The translations under genes and the position numbers were made by a program. Shown here piece by piece: positions 8,253 through 17,408 of a stretch of 64,000 bases of DNA. Every line of letters starts with the position of its first letter. Within the stretch, counting starts at the first letter, position 1. The DNA comes from an uncultured Draconibacterium sp. (GTDB lineage Bacteria > Bacteroidota > Bacteroidia > Bacteroidales > Prolixibacteraceae): positions 5,490,501-5,554,500 of the forward strand of contig NZ_OY781365.1 of assembly GCF_963676815.1 (NCBI RefSeq), in the 5' to 3' direction. The notes beneath the pieces are model-generated. The model ran no database searches, was not told the origin of the DNA, and was given only the letters and a program-made list of their open reading frames with translations.

Positions 8253-9905
8253 TTAAAGTCCTAAAACTTCTGCTCCTTGCTCAAAAACAATATCGCGCGG
8301 AATTCCGGCCTCTCCTATCCGGTCCAGATCTTTTTGAAGGGCTTCGCGGATATAGCCTTTCTCTTCAATAATTTGTTTGGCCGTTTCGTAGTCGCCATCG
8401 CCCTGAATTTTCAGAATGGTTTCCGAAAGGTTCATCATGGCAGCCTTCATCTTTTCATAATCTACACGATAAGTTCCTGTTGCTTCGTCGCGTGTAAATG
8501 CTCCCATTTCCTGGAAGTAATAAAAACGCATCATGTTTGCCTTACCATGGGCACTGGCAGCACCAAAACGTACCGAGCGGAAAATACCGGCCATAAAAGT
8601 TACAAAGTTGTCCATCATATCTTTTTCGCCCAGCTCGCCCATTTCGTTGAGTTGGTAAACGCACCACAAACCTAAAATATCGGCTTTGCCTTCTTCAATT
8701 GAAGTATATGCATCTTTTAAAGCTTCGCGAACAGTGGTACTTTGGTCAACGGTATTTCCCAATCCAAGACCGTGCGCTACTTCATGAAACATGGTATTTT
8801 CGAAAAATGCATCGAATTTTACGTGCTGGCGCTGATCTTCAGCAATCAACAAATCGGAAATCGGCACCAAAATTTTATCGAATTTGGCCTGCATCGAATT
8901 TTTCAACTGCAGTTTGCGACTACCTTTTGTTTCGCGAACCTCTTCGTCGTTTGGAAGATTGATAGCGATGGTTTTACTTCCGGCATTACAATCGCCTGCA
9001 TAATAAATGGCATCGTAAACATTCATATCCGAATCAACACCCGGAGTTTCGTCTTTGTATGGCTGCTCGCAAGGCAATGCTTTTTGCAAGCCAGGCAACA
9101 GTGCTGCATATTTCTCCAATTTCTGACTCCAGTCTTTATCTTTTACAAGGATAAAAGATTCGTGCGCTGCTTTATATCCGTATAGTTGGTCTTCGTAATT
9201 TTCAATGGGGCCAATAATAAACTCGATGGTATTGTTTTTCATCTCCATCCAGGCAACATCGCTTGCATAATAATCATCGGTAATTAGTGCTTTTGAGCGT
9301 TCTTCCAGGTACTTTTCCAGTCCGGCATCTTCGGCCAGTTCAGCTGCCTGCAACAACAGCTCGGCAGCCTTTTTTATTTCTTTTTTGAATGCGATGTGGT
9401 ATGGAATGGATTTTAAATTACCGTCTTCGTCGCGACGTATCAAGGTGTACAAACTTGTTTTTGTTTCATCGTCCCAGGCTTCAAATTCATCCTTAGTCAT
9501 ATCCTTTGGATAAAAATTGGCACCTGCAGGTTTCTGATCGTAGCCGGGTAAAAATGGTTTATTGGCATTTAACCGTTCCCACGGGCCATAATTCAGTTTT
9601 ATAAATTTCAGGGTGTATTCATCCCAGTTCTTGCTCAACAATTCGTCTTTGTCGCCGTAAGCTTCCTGCCAGTATATGTCGTTCATTAATTTGGCCGCTT
9701 CGAGTAAAATCGGCAACATCTGCTTTTCATTCTCGCTAAGCACACTTAAATCGGTGGTTAGTTTAAACGATACAAATTCGTCGGCTTTCTTTTTTATTTC
9801 CGGATTCACTTCCATTTTTGTGTTTTCTTTTGCTTCTTTTTTAGTGCTTGTAGAACAACTAAAGAATAGAGTTGTTGCTATAAACAGCATAAATATTCGT
9901 TTCAT
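8253..9905 (-). CDS. Lipoprotein peptidase, dipeptidyl-peptidase III-like (M49)
   Basis: A 550-residue lipoprotein (signal peptide ending FFSC, Cys17) of the M49/DPP III-like group. The zinc site is HEVAHGLG with His374, Glu375 and His378. The second motif is EEGKADI at 404-410, which supplies the third ligand. Classical DPP III carries a six-residue HEXXGH; this one has the shorter HEXXH found in some bacterial and nudix-fused homologues. It probably trims dipeptides or oligopeptides in the periplasm, but the cleavage mode is not proven. The length is shorter than the roughly 700 residues of eukaryotic DPP III. It has its own promoter box (9929-9936) and terminator. Confidence 0.85.
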   Translation of the reverse strand: MKRIFMLFIATTLFFSCSTSTKKEAKENTKMEVNPEIKKKADEFVSFKLTTDLSVLSENEKQMLPILLEAAKLMNDIYWQEAYGDKDELLSKNWDEYTLKFIKLNYGPWERLNANKPFLPGYDQKPAGANFYPKDMTKDEFEAWDDETKTSLYTLIRRDEDGNLKSIPYHIAFKKEIKKAAELLLQAAELAEDAGLEKYLEERSKALITDDYYASDVAWMEMKNNTIEFIIGPIENYEDQLYGYKAAHESFILVKDKDWSQKLEKYAALLPGLQKALPCEQPYKDETPGVDSDMNVYDAIYYAGDCNAGSKTIAINLPNDEEVRETKGSRKLQLKNSMQAKFDKILVPISDLLIAEDQRQHVKFDAFFENTMFHEVAHGLGLGNTVDQSTTVREALKDAYTSIEEGKADILGLWCVYQLNEMGELGEKDMMDNFVTFMAGIFRSVRFGAASAHGKANMMRFYYFQEMGAFTRDEATGTYRVDYEKMKAAMMNLSETILKIQGDGDYETAKQIIEEKGYIREALQKDLDRIGEAGIPRDIVFEQGAEVLGL

Positions 9906-9928
9906 AGGTAACAGTTTTTATTTGCTCT

Positions 9929-9936
9929 CAAAGCTA
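9929..9936 (-). promoter_or_regulatory. Candidate -7 box for the M49-like gene
   Basis: Minus strand TAGCTTTG matches TAnnTTTG and lies 23 nt before the ATG at 9905. The rest of the 9906-10208 spacer holds only this box and the fabI promoter box. Confidence 0.45.
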
Positions 9937-10093
9937 AAAAAAGCCGCTACTAAATGAAATAGTTAAATACAGCTTTTTGCAGTAATCCATCATATTTTCG
10001 AATGTTATTGAACAAAATTCGATGAGAAAAGTTAAAAAAGCAGACTTAACAGCTGAAAAATGACCATTCGTGAATAATTTATTTAAACTGAAT

Positions 10094-10101
10094 TAACTTT
10101 G
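10094..10101 (+). promoter_or_regulatory. Candidate -7 box for fabI
   Basis: Plus strand TAACTTTG, followed by GCACGCG, matches TAnnTTTG. It would give a leader of about 100 nt before the fabI ATG at 10209. No further ORF of note lies in this leader. Confidence 0.45.
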
Positions 10102-10208
10102 CACGCGTAATTTCATCTGCATGATTTTATCGTAACTGATGAATTTCGCTTGTTTATAATCATTGTCGTGTATGCCCAAAAGGTGTACTCGTTTCATAAA
10201 AACTAATT

Positions 10209-11084
10209 ATGAGTAACAATTTATTAAAAGGAAAAAAGGGAATTATTTTTGGGGCATTAAATCCCGATTCAATTGCCTGGAAAGTGGCAGTAAGAGCACA
10301 CGAAGAAGGAGCCACAGTAACATTATCAAATACCCCGGTTGCCATTCGTATGGGCGAAACAAACCAACTGGGAGAGCAAATTAATGCCGAAGTGATTGGC
10401 GCCGATGCAACCAATGTTGAGGATCTGGAAAACCTGATCAGCAAATCAATGGAAGCTTTAGGTGGCAAAATCGACTTCATTTTACACTCTATCGGAATGT
10501 CGCCTAACGTTAGAAAGGGACGCCACTACAGTGATTTAGATTACAACTACCTGGACAAAACCCTCGATGTATCTGCGGTATCTTTTCATAAAGTACTTCA
10601 GGTGGCACGTAAAATGGATGCTATTAACGAGTGGGGATCGGTAGTTGCCTTGTCGTATGTTGCAGCACAGCGTTCGTTCTTTGGCTACAACGACATGGCC
10701 GATGCAAAAGCCTTGTTGGAATCGATAGCCCGTAGTTTCGGTTATATTTATGGTCGTGAGCGTAATGTTAGGGTGAATACCATTTCGCAATCGCCAACCA
10801 TTACCACTGCCGGAAACGGTGTGAAAGGTTTCGATCGTTTGTTAGACTTCTCGGAAAGAATGTCGCCACTTGGCAACGCAACCGGTGATGAGTGTGCCGA
10901 TTACTGTATCACACTTTTCTCTGATTTAACAAAAAAAGTTACCATGCAAAACCTTTTCCACGATGGTGGATTCTCGAACATGGGAATGAGCCTGCGTGCG
11001 TTGGAGCAATACGAAAAAGGTTTAGATAAAATATGTGCGTGCGATAGTGATAAACCACACGCAGATGAACATCGCTACGACTAG
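10209..11084 (+). CDS. fabI: Enoyl-[acyl-carrier-protein] reductase (NADH), FabI
   Basis: A 291-residue short-chain dehydrogenase-fold enzyme that reduces enoyl-ACP in the last step of each fatty-acid elongation cycle in the cytoplasm. The N-terminus KKGIIFGALNPDSIAW is the FabI-type nucleotide-binding loop. The catalytic residues are Tyr150, Tyr160 and Lys167 (SY...YNDMADAK), with the same spacing as in E. coli FabI. The family-typical SFGYIYGRERNVRVN and SQSPTITTA follow. The C-terminus is longer than in E. coli and ends in a Cys/His/Asp-rich tail. It is a single gene with a promoter box and a strong terminator. Confidence 0.95.
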   Translation: MSNNLLKGKKGIIFGALNPDSIAWKVAVRAHEEGATVTLSNTPVAIRMGETNQLGEQINAEVIGADATNVEDLENLISKSMEALGGKIDFILHSIGMSPNVRKGRHYSDLDYNYLDKTLDVSAVSFHKVLQVARKMDAINEWGSVVALSYVAAQRSFFGYNDMADAKALLESIARSFGYIYGRERNVRVNTISQSPTITTAGNGVKGFDRLLDFSERMSPLGNATGDECADYCITLFSDLTKKVTMQNLFHDGGFSNMGMSLRALEQYEKGLDKICACDSDKPHADEHRYD

Positions 11085-11110
11085 TAAAAACAAAAAGATA
11101 TAAATCTTAA

Positions 11111-11146
11111 GGCCGTTTCTGTTGAGAGACGGTCTTTTTTTGTGCC
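11111..11146 (+). terminator. Terminator of fabI
   Basis: A 10-bp stem (GGCCGTTTCT / AGAGACGGTC, two G-U pairs), a 4-nt loop, then a run of seven T, 27 nt after the fabI stop. Confidence 0.8.
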
Positions 11147-11202
11147 TTTGCTAAAATTTTGTCTTGTTTATATCCATCTGACTTTTAGATTCAAGAATAG
11201 AA

Positions 11203-11438
11203 TTAAAGCAAAAAACCTTTCGTTAGACAGCAAAAGGTTTTATAGATTAAACAGCAGTGGTAGTGTATGGCAATGCCAGTTTCAAAATTGAATACAAAAG
11301 TCCTGACGTACTCCTGCGAAAGCTTCAAGTTGGTTTCAAAACCCTTATTGTAAGCCTGCGAAAGCACCAAATTCGTGGTTGGGAAGCCTTCGATGGGCCG
11401 CGAAAGTTACGATTTGATATTTGTGGTGCTGGATGACT
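11203..11438 (-). repeat. Degenerate 42-bp tandem repeat (14-residue periodicity), possible gene relic
   Basis: The words CCTGCGAAAGC, CCTGCGAAAGC and GCCGCGAAAGT occur at 11313, 11355 and 11397, exactly 42 bp apart. On the minus strand an ATG-less open frame (11203-11406, stop included) reads three 14-residue units: LSRPIEGFPTTNLV, LSQAYNKGFETNLK and LSQEYVRTFVFNFE. These share LS(Q/R), a Phe at position 8 and (T/F)N(L/F) at 11-13. The element lies between the fabI terminator and another terminator. I do not recognise it. It may be the relic of a repeat protein, a small protein with a non-ATG start, or a structured RNA. Confidence 0.45.
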
Positions 11439-11443
11439 TGAAC

Positions 11444-11479
11444 AAAAAAAGCCGCTTCAAATAAATGAAGCGGCTTTTT
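11444..11479. terminator. Strong bidirectional terminator
   Basis: A long palindrome AAAAAAAGCCGCTTCA...TGAAGCGGCTTTTT with a 6-nt loop and A/T tracts on both sides. It terminates the minus-strand SusCD locus and could also stop plus-strand transcription. Confidence 0.85.
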
Positions 11480-11503
11480 CTATATTTTATGATTTACGCT
11501 TTC

Positions 11504-12217
11504 TTATGGAAGTGTAAAATCAACTGAAGTTCCTTCGCCGTAATCACCAGGAATAGTAACTACTTCAGCACCATTATTGATTAACATGATACTTCCGCTT
11601 CCTAATCCGTCGCCATAAGCGTCTGCTACAGTAAATGTGTAGGCTCCGTTAGGAAGACATGCTTTTGCTGAGGCATCCGCTTGTCCATCAGAATATCCTG
11701 ATCCGGCAAGAACAACTGTTCCTGAACCATCAGTAATTTGCCATGCACACTCGCTTGCCCAATCGTCAAATGTAAGCAGAACATTCAAGTCATTTTGCTC
11801 ACAAAGTTGAGTTACTGAGAGCTCCATTGCATCGCCTTTAAAAACACCGGCATCAACTTCAAGGTTTAAAACAATGCTAACACCGTCGCCAATGTTTACA
11901 TCTGTTAATCCCAGCATAAAAGTTCCGGTATTTGAATTGGCCGGCACAGTTACTGTTGCAGGAACACTGTATGCTTGTGCATCAGCAGTGGTTGCTTCCA
12001 AATCTACAGTAATATCAAAAGTTCTGTCGGTGCCTACTGTTTGTGTTGTGTAAACAGCAATTTCATAATCGCTTGAACCATCAATTGTCACTCCGAGGTC
12101 CATTGAAGTTGCCTCAAAAGTTACATAGTTCAGGTCTGTTGTTTCCGGCATCTCAGTCTCACAACTGAATAAGAAAACAGAAGCAACAAACAGGAATAAA
12201 TATTTTATGTTTTTCAT
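11504..12217 (-). CDS. Surface or periplasmic lipoprotein of the SusCD locus
   Basis: A 237-residue lipoprotein: the signal peptide ends in LFSC (Cys19). The middle part (residues 30-130) is beta-rich and resembles Calx-beta/DUF1735-type modules. The C-terminal 90 residues contain LPNGAYTFTVADAYGDGL, a beta-sandwich motif common in secreted Bacteroidota proteins. It follows SusD by 66 nt on the same strand, which is the position of SusE/SusF-like surface glycan- or peptide-binding lipoproteins. Ligand binding is inferred only from this position. The locus contains no hydrolase. Confidence 0.75.
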   Translation of the reverse strand: MKNIKYLFLFVASVFLFSCETEMPETTDLNYVTFEATSMDLGVTIDGSSDYEIAVYTTQTVGTDRTFDITVDLEATTADAQAYSVPATVTVPANSNTGTFMLGLTDVNIGDGVSIVLNLEVDAGVFKGDAMELSVTQLCEQNDLNVLLTFDDWASECAWQITDGSGTVVLAGSGYSDGQADASAKACLPNGAYTFTVADAYGDGLGSGSIMLINNGAEVVTIPGDYGEGTSVDFTLP

Positions 12218-12283
12218 ATCTCTTTAATTTTTCTGATTAAAATAAATTCTTTCATGAATCTTCTTCAAAGCAGAAGCGTTTCA

Positions 12284-13804
12284 TTACTTGTTACCAGAAT
12301 CAACATATGGGTTATTTTGAATCTCCTGAATTGGAATTTCAAAAGTCAACCTTGGGTCGTTGTATGGAATTGGTTCTCCTACCAACGATAAGTGATTTGA
12401 TCCTCGTACAATTGTTGCTTTATTTCTCTTCATTGCCAGGTAACTCTTACCTTCACCCCACAACTCAATACGTGTTTGCAAATAAATTTCGTCTAACAAG
12501 GCCTGGCCTGACAATCCGTCAATATAGCTGGCATCTGGTCTACGATGGCTAACCACTGCTTTTAAACTCTCTTTTGCAGCATCTTCCTGTCCTAATTTTG
12601 CACTAACCTCAGCATTCAACAAATACATTTCGGCAACACGCATATACAAGTAATCAGTTTCAACATTACGCTGTCCACCAATTTCTCTTGCTGAAGTATA
12701 AAATTTTCCTAAAGGAATCAGGTAATATCCAGAACTTGGATCGCCATAGAATTGGCCTTTTCTTACGTCATCAGCAGGAATTGCATCGTAAAGATCCTGG
12801 TCGATAGCTTTTCTATCGCCTGCCCACTGGTAACTGTATGTAAACACATCCATCTGTCCCCACCATGAAACAAGGTCAAGACCATTATCTAAAGTAATGT
12901 CAACACCCCAAATCCATCCGGGAGTGTTTACATCTCTGAAACCACCAACTGAAGCATCGCCCATGTAAACAACTTCTGTTGAATCCATCAAAGTGAAACC
13001 TCCGTTATTAATAATGTCTTCTGTTAACGTTTTTGCAGCGGTAAGTTTATCGCCTCCCATTGTTGCATAAACATAACTCAAAAGACCTTTTGCTACATTT
13101 TGATCTACCTCATTTTTAGCTGAACGCGTGAAAGTTTCCAAAAGATCAATAGCTTGCGTTAAGTCTGATTCCATTAACGCGAAAACATCTGCAGTTGTAC
13201 TTTTAGGTTGGTTCGGCTGTGTAGGATCAGTATAAATTGGAAGAATCTCTTTTGAAGGTTCGTATTCCAACGCATAGAACTGACTTAGATAGAAATAACA
13301 ATAAGCACGCAAAGCTTTGGCCTGTCCCATTAAGTGTTTGTTCTCCTCATTTTCAGGAGTTACATCGTTACCACCTAATGCCGAAATCACAGTATTTGCT
13401 GAACGGATAAGACGGTAATAATACCTCCACGCCCTGTAGTTTGTTACACTGGTATAGTCAGTAGTAGTAGTATATTCAGTAGTTCTGCGGTACCATCCGT
13501 AAGTACTTACAGAAAGTGCCATATCGCTACACAAGAAATCACTAAAAACATCGTAACCTTTTTGTCCAAAGTCATCGTGATCCAAATCAGATCCTCCTGT
13601 TCCGGTTTCAAACATTAGGGTGTAAATACCACTAACACTACCGGCAACAACATCTGGGTTGTTTTCGGCTGCTTCAGCAACTTGCTCTTCCGATAGGAAT
13701 TCGGTTGGCTGAACCTCCAAGAAATCGTCTCCACAGCCGGTAATTCCAAGGAATAAAACGGCTATGAGTGATAATAAATATATTCTTTTCATAATTCTCT
13801 TCAT
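12284..13804 (-). CDS. SusD/RagB-family outer-membrane lipoprotein
   Basis: About 506 residues. The signal peptide (KRIYLLSLIAVLFLGITGC) ends at a lipobox Cys. Starts at 13804 or 13792 are both possible; the longer is reported. It has the SusD pattern: an N-terminal TPR-rich part with NTVISALG and AKALRAYCYFYLSQFYA, an insert, and a C-terminal segment reading YLYMRVAEMYLLNAEVSAKLG. The ending is PRLTFEIPIQEIQNNP. SusD caps the SusC barrel and captures the ligand at the surface. The gene follows susC by about 24 nt. The substrate cannot be deduced from the neighbourhood. Confidence 0.95.
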   Translation of the reverse strand: MKRIMKRIYLLSLIAVLFLGITGCGDDFLEVQPTEFLSEEQVAEAAENNPDVVAGSVSGIYTLMFETGTGGSDLDHDDFGQKGYDVFSDFLCSDMALSVSTYGWYRRTTEYTTTTDYTSVTNYRAWRYYYRLIRSANTVISALGGNDVTPENEENKHLMGQAKALRAYCYFYLSQFYALEYEPSKEILPIYTDPTQPNQPKSTTADVFALMESDLTQAIDLLETFTRSAKNEVDQNVAKGLLSYVYATMGGDKLTAAKTLTEDIINNGGFTLMDSTEVVYMGDASVGGFRDVNTPGWIWGVDITLDNGLDLVSWWGQMDVFTYSYQWAGDRKAIDQDLYDAIPADDVRKGQFYGDPSSGYYLIPLGKFYTSAREIGGQRNVETDYLYMRVAEMYLLNAEVSAKLGQEDAAKESLKAVVSHRRPDASYIDGLSGQALLDEIYLQTRIELWGEGKSYLAMKRNKATIVRGSNHLSLVGEPIPYNDPRLTFEIPIQEIQNNPYVDSGNK

Positions 13805-13828
13805 TTTAACTAATTTCAAAATCACTTC

Positions 13829-16800
13829 TTAGAATTTTACGTTTAATCCCATTGTATACGTAGTCAACGGATTATAAGTATACCAATCAGAAGTACCTGT
13901 TTCTGATGTTGCCGGGTTGAAACCATCGCGGGCAGTTAATAAGAACAGGTTATCACCCGATACAAACAATGTTAATCCTGAGATACCCCATTGTCTAACC
14001 AGGCTAGAGAAGTCGTAACCTAAACGAACGTTGTTAAGGCTTAAATAATCAGCTTTTGTTACAAAACGTGTTGATGTACTTGCAACGTTCGTATCGTATC
14101 CGTTTGATAAACGAGGAACGTTAGTTACGTCACCAGGTTTTTGCCATCTGTCAAAAATATCAGTTGACCAGTTATTATTACCGATAGGATCATTATCCAT
14201 CAATGCAGCATATACAAAGTCGTATGAATAACCACCTAAGCTATACAAGAACTGTGCACTTAAAGTGAATTTTTTAACGCTGGCATTAACACGGAAAGCT
14301 CCACGTACTTTAGGAATAGATGATTTTCCGATAAATTTATTCGTTGCTGTTGAATACGATTTTGTAGTAGTTTCGCTGATCACATGATCAGGATTTTCCT
14401 GTTGGTACTCGTATAATGAAGTAATTCCTTCACCGGCATCCAAAGCACCGTTTCCATTTTCGTCATAGTAACTTTGTTTCCACATTGATGCACCGTCGGC
14501 AGGATCAACACCGGCCCACTCTCTGATGTAGAAATCAAATAATGAATGTCCTTCCGCACGACCAAAACGACCACCTATATCAATAACTTTTGGCAAGTCG
14601 GTTGCAGGGTCAATTGGCATATCAATAATTTCGTTATTCAACATCTCACCGTTTAATGTTACGTCTAATGTATAATCAGACTGACGGATGATATGTCCTG
14701 TTAAATCAAATTCGAAACCACTGTTACGTAAACGACCATCATTAACTGTAATCATTGCATAACCAACTGAAGGTCCTACCCTACGGTCGAATACCAGGTT
14801 GTCGGTATTTTTCATATAGTAGTCGAATGATCCATCAACATATTCGCCAATAGCGAATTCAATTCCTGTTTGGAACATTTTTGATGTTTCCCAGGTTAGT
14901 TCAGGGTTACCAACGTCGCGCGCCGAAATTGAAATCTCATCATTCAGGTTGTTAACATTGTAAGTATTAATTGCTGGATAGAATCCAACACCTTGTTGTT
15001 CACCAACAACACCATAACTTGCTTTAACTTTTAAGTAGTCGAGCATTGGTACATTTGCCATAAACGACTCTTCAGACACAACCCACGATGCACCTACAGA
15101 ACCAAAGTTATCCCATTTGTTGTCGCCAATAAAACGAGAAGTTCCGTCGCGACGAACTGATGCTGATAAATAGTAACGGTTCATGTAGTTGTAGTTAACC
15201 TGTCCGAAATAACTTTCCAGGTTTACTTCATCAGTATATGAAGTTGGAGGAGAAGAAACAATTACAAAGTTGTTTAAATCGTCAATGTCAGGGTGAACTG
15301 CTTTCGATTTGCTTGCAGTGTTTCTTTTTCTTTCCCAGAAGTTGGCTTCGTGTGCAGCGAGCGCTTCTATTGAATGCTCACCAAATTCGGTACGGTAACG
15401 GATAAGATTAAGTACGTTGTATGTAAACATCTGAATATCTCTTTTATAGATAGAACCGCCTTGTCCGGCTGCTGAACCATAAAATGGGTTATTCAGGTTG
15501 TTGTATTTTTGCATGTAATATTGTGCACCAAAAGTATTTTCAACGGTTAATCCTTCCATAATTTTGATGTTAGCACTGAAACTTCCAGTTGCCTGATGCT
15601 GATTTGTACGACTTCTATCGTAATGTGCATCTGCAATAGAGTTGGTTAAAGCACCAAAAGCACGACCATTACCGTAATCATATTGATTACCACCAAAAAT
15701 TTGATCTTCAACAATTGCTCCACTTTCATCACGAAGGAATAATGGGAAAATTGAAGGAATATTATCTACAAACCAGAAAATACTACCTGAGTCTGTAGAT
15801 TGACCATTATTATTGGTTTCGGTAATCGCATAAGTCATACGTGCTGATGTTGTCAACCATGGTTTAACTTCTGTTTCCAGGTTAATAGCAGCATTGTAAC
15901 GTTCAAAATCAGAGTTGATAATGTAACCCACATCTTTCAAATACCCTACTGAAGTAAAGTATTTTGTTTTTTCTGAACCACCACGGAAAGTAAGGTTAGC
16001 TTCTGTGCGGTTTGAACTTTGGAAACCATAATCTTCCCAGTTTTCAGGATCATACTTTCTGGTTACACCAGGAAGAACAGTTCTTGTTACCGGGTCAATT
16101 AAATCAGCACCGCTGTTCACATTCCACATATTATATTGTGGATTAATACCACTACCTGAGAATAAATTGTCGTTAGCATAAGCAACAGGGTCAGCCTGAC
16201 CGGTTGCAACACCACGGTTGTACATTGATTCCCAAGATAAACCGATGTAATCTTCAGGCGACTTAATAACATCGTGGCGAGGAATTCCACTTACGTTTAC
16301 ACCGTATTTAATATCGGCTTCAATAACACTTTCTCCGTCCATACCTGATTTGGTAGTAATTAAGATTACACCGTTTGCACCACGCGAACCATAAATAGCT
16401 GTTGCAGTCGCATCTTTCAGAATAGTAGTTGATTCAATGTCATTCGGGTTAATTGCATTCAATGATCCAGAATAAGGAACTCCATCAACTACGTATAAAG
16501 GATCGCGGTTACCATTAACCGAACCGAATCCACGAATACGAATTGTGGCGGTTGAACCAGGCTGTCCTGAAGTGTTGATAACACTTACACCTGCAACCTC
16601 ACCCGAAAGTGACTGTGAAACATTGGAGATCGACTTACTTTTAATGTTTTCACTTTTAATTGTTTTTGCTGTACCAACAAACGATTGGCGTGTTGCAGTA
16701 CCATAACCTACTACCACAACTTCATCCAAACCAACAAGGTCAGCTTCCATTACCACGTCAATTGATGAGCCACTAATCTCAACTTCCTGCGTTTTCATAC

Positions 16801-17032
16801 CCACAAACGAGAAAATCAACGCAGCAGCATCAGCAGGAACTTCCATCTGATACACACCATCAAGGTTCGTAACTGTACCAATTGTGGTACCTTTAACACT
16901 TACTGAAACACCAGGTATCCCCATACCATCGTCGGAACTAGTTACAGTACCGGTGATACTTTTTACCTGTGCTTCAACCACAAGCACGCCAAACAAGGCA
17001 ATGCCCAATAGCATTAGCGCAATTTTTTTCAT
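13829..17032 (-). CDS. SusC/RagA-family TonB-linked outer-membrane protein
   Basis: A 1067-residue TonB-dependent transporter. The ATG at 17032 starts the signal peptide (MKKIALMLLGIALFGVLVVEA); an upstream ATG at 17071 is rejected. Order: a carboxypeptidase-like domain (residues 20-105, GIPGVSVSVKGTTIGT), a TonB-box-like segment DEVVVVGYGT, a plug with ATAIYGSRGANGVILITTK near 210-230, then the large barrel. It imports a ligand delivered by the downstream SusD. It has a long AT-rich upstream region (17033-17408). There is no anti-sigma/ECF pair or hybrid two-component regulator nearby, so regulation is unknown. Confidence 0.96.
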   Translation of the reverse strand: MKKIALMLLGIALFGVLVVEAQVKSITGTVTSSDDGMGIPGVSVSVKGTTIGTVTNLDGVYQMEVPADAAALIFSFVGMKTQEVEISGSSIDVVMEADLVGLDEVVVVGYGTATRQSFVGTAKTIKSENIKSKSISNVSQSLSGEVAGVSVINTSGQPGSTATIRIRGFGSVNGNRDPLYVVDGVPYSGSLNAINPNDIESTTILKDATATAIYGSRGANGVILITTKSGMDGESVIEADIKYGVNVSGIPRHDVIKSPEDYIGLSWESMYNRGVATGQADPVAYANDNLFSGSGINPQYNMWNVNSGADLIDPVTRTVLPGVTRKYDPENWEDYGFQSSNRTEANLTFRGGSEKTKYFTSVGYLKDVGYIINSDFERYNAAINLETEVKPWLTTSARMTYAITETNNNGQSTDSGSIFWFVDNIPSIFPLFLRDESGAIVEDQIFGGNQYDYGNGRAFGALTNSIADAHYDRSRTNQHQATGSFSANIKIMEGLTVENTFGAQYYMQKYNNLNNPFYGSAAGQGGSIYKRDIQMFTYNVLNLIRYRTEFGEHSIEALAAHEANFWERKRNTASKSKAVHPDIDDLNNFVIVSSPPTSYTDEVNLESYFGQVNYNYMNRYYLSASVRRDGTSRFIGDNKWDNFGSVGASWVVSEESFMANVPMLDYLKVKASYGVVGEQQGVGFYPAINTYNVNNLNDEISISARDVGNPELTWETSKMFQTGIEFAIGEYVDGSFDYYMKNTDNLVFDRRVGPSVGYAMITVNDGRLRNSGFEFDLTGHIIRQSDYTLDVTLNGEMLNNEIIDMPIDPATDLPKVIDIGGRFGRAEGHSLFDFYIREWAGVDPADGASMWKQSYYDENGNGALDAGEGITSLYEYQQENPDHVISETTTKSYSTATNKFIGKSSIPKVRGAFRVNASVKKFTLSAQFLYSLGGYSYDFVYAALMDNDPIGNNNWSTDIFDRWQKPGDVTNVPRLSNGYDTNVASTSTRFVTKADYLSLNNVRLGYDFSSLVRQWGISGLTLFVSGDNLFLLTARDGFNPATSETGTSDWYTYNPLTTYTMGLNVKF

Positions 17033-17408
17033 AGAATAAAATTTATAAATATTAGTAATTAACTCACTCACCTTTAATACTCGTCGGCAAATTAGAAAAA
17101 AAAAATATCAATTAACAAATATTTACAACATTTCGTAAGGTTGCAAATAAGTTATTACACGATTATTCGGGTTGAAATTTTTCCTAACTAATTGTTATCC
17201 GACCGTTTATCTTTATCATACTTTTGACAAATTTAATTAATGGGTAACAAATTTATGTGACTTTTGTCATTTTTTGTCGACATGAACGCTTTTTCCAACA
17301 AAAAGTTTTAATATTCTTTAACAATTATATAAATCAAAAATCAATTTAACAATTACATCGGGAAACAGTTTAAGATTTCGATAGTAATGCGGTTAACAAA
17401 AACCTTAA
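17033..17408 (-). promoter_or_regulatory. AT-rich upstream region of the SusCD locus with two TAAATTTG boxes
   Basis: A gene-free stretch of about 375 bases. On the minus strand TAAATTTG occurs twice, at 17235-17228 and 17255-17248, each a match to TAnnTTTG and about 200 nt upstream of susC. Poly-A and poly-T tracts are frequent. No ORF, hairpin terminator or repeat was seen here. Confidence 0.35.

Noticed and set aside
11313..11438. CRISPR array reading of the 42-bp periodicity
   Set aside because: Only about 11 bases are kept per unit, units are three, and there are no unique spacers or cas genes.
11504..17032. Polysaccharide utilisation locus
   Set aside because: No CAZyme, sulfatase or sensor gene accompanies SusC/SusD, so a glycan substrate is not supported.
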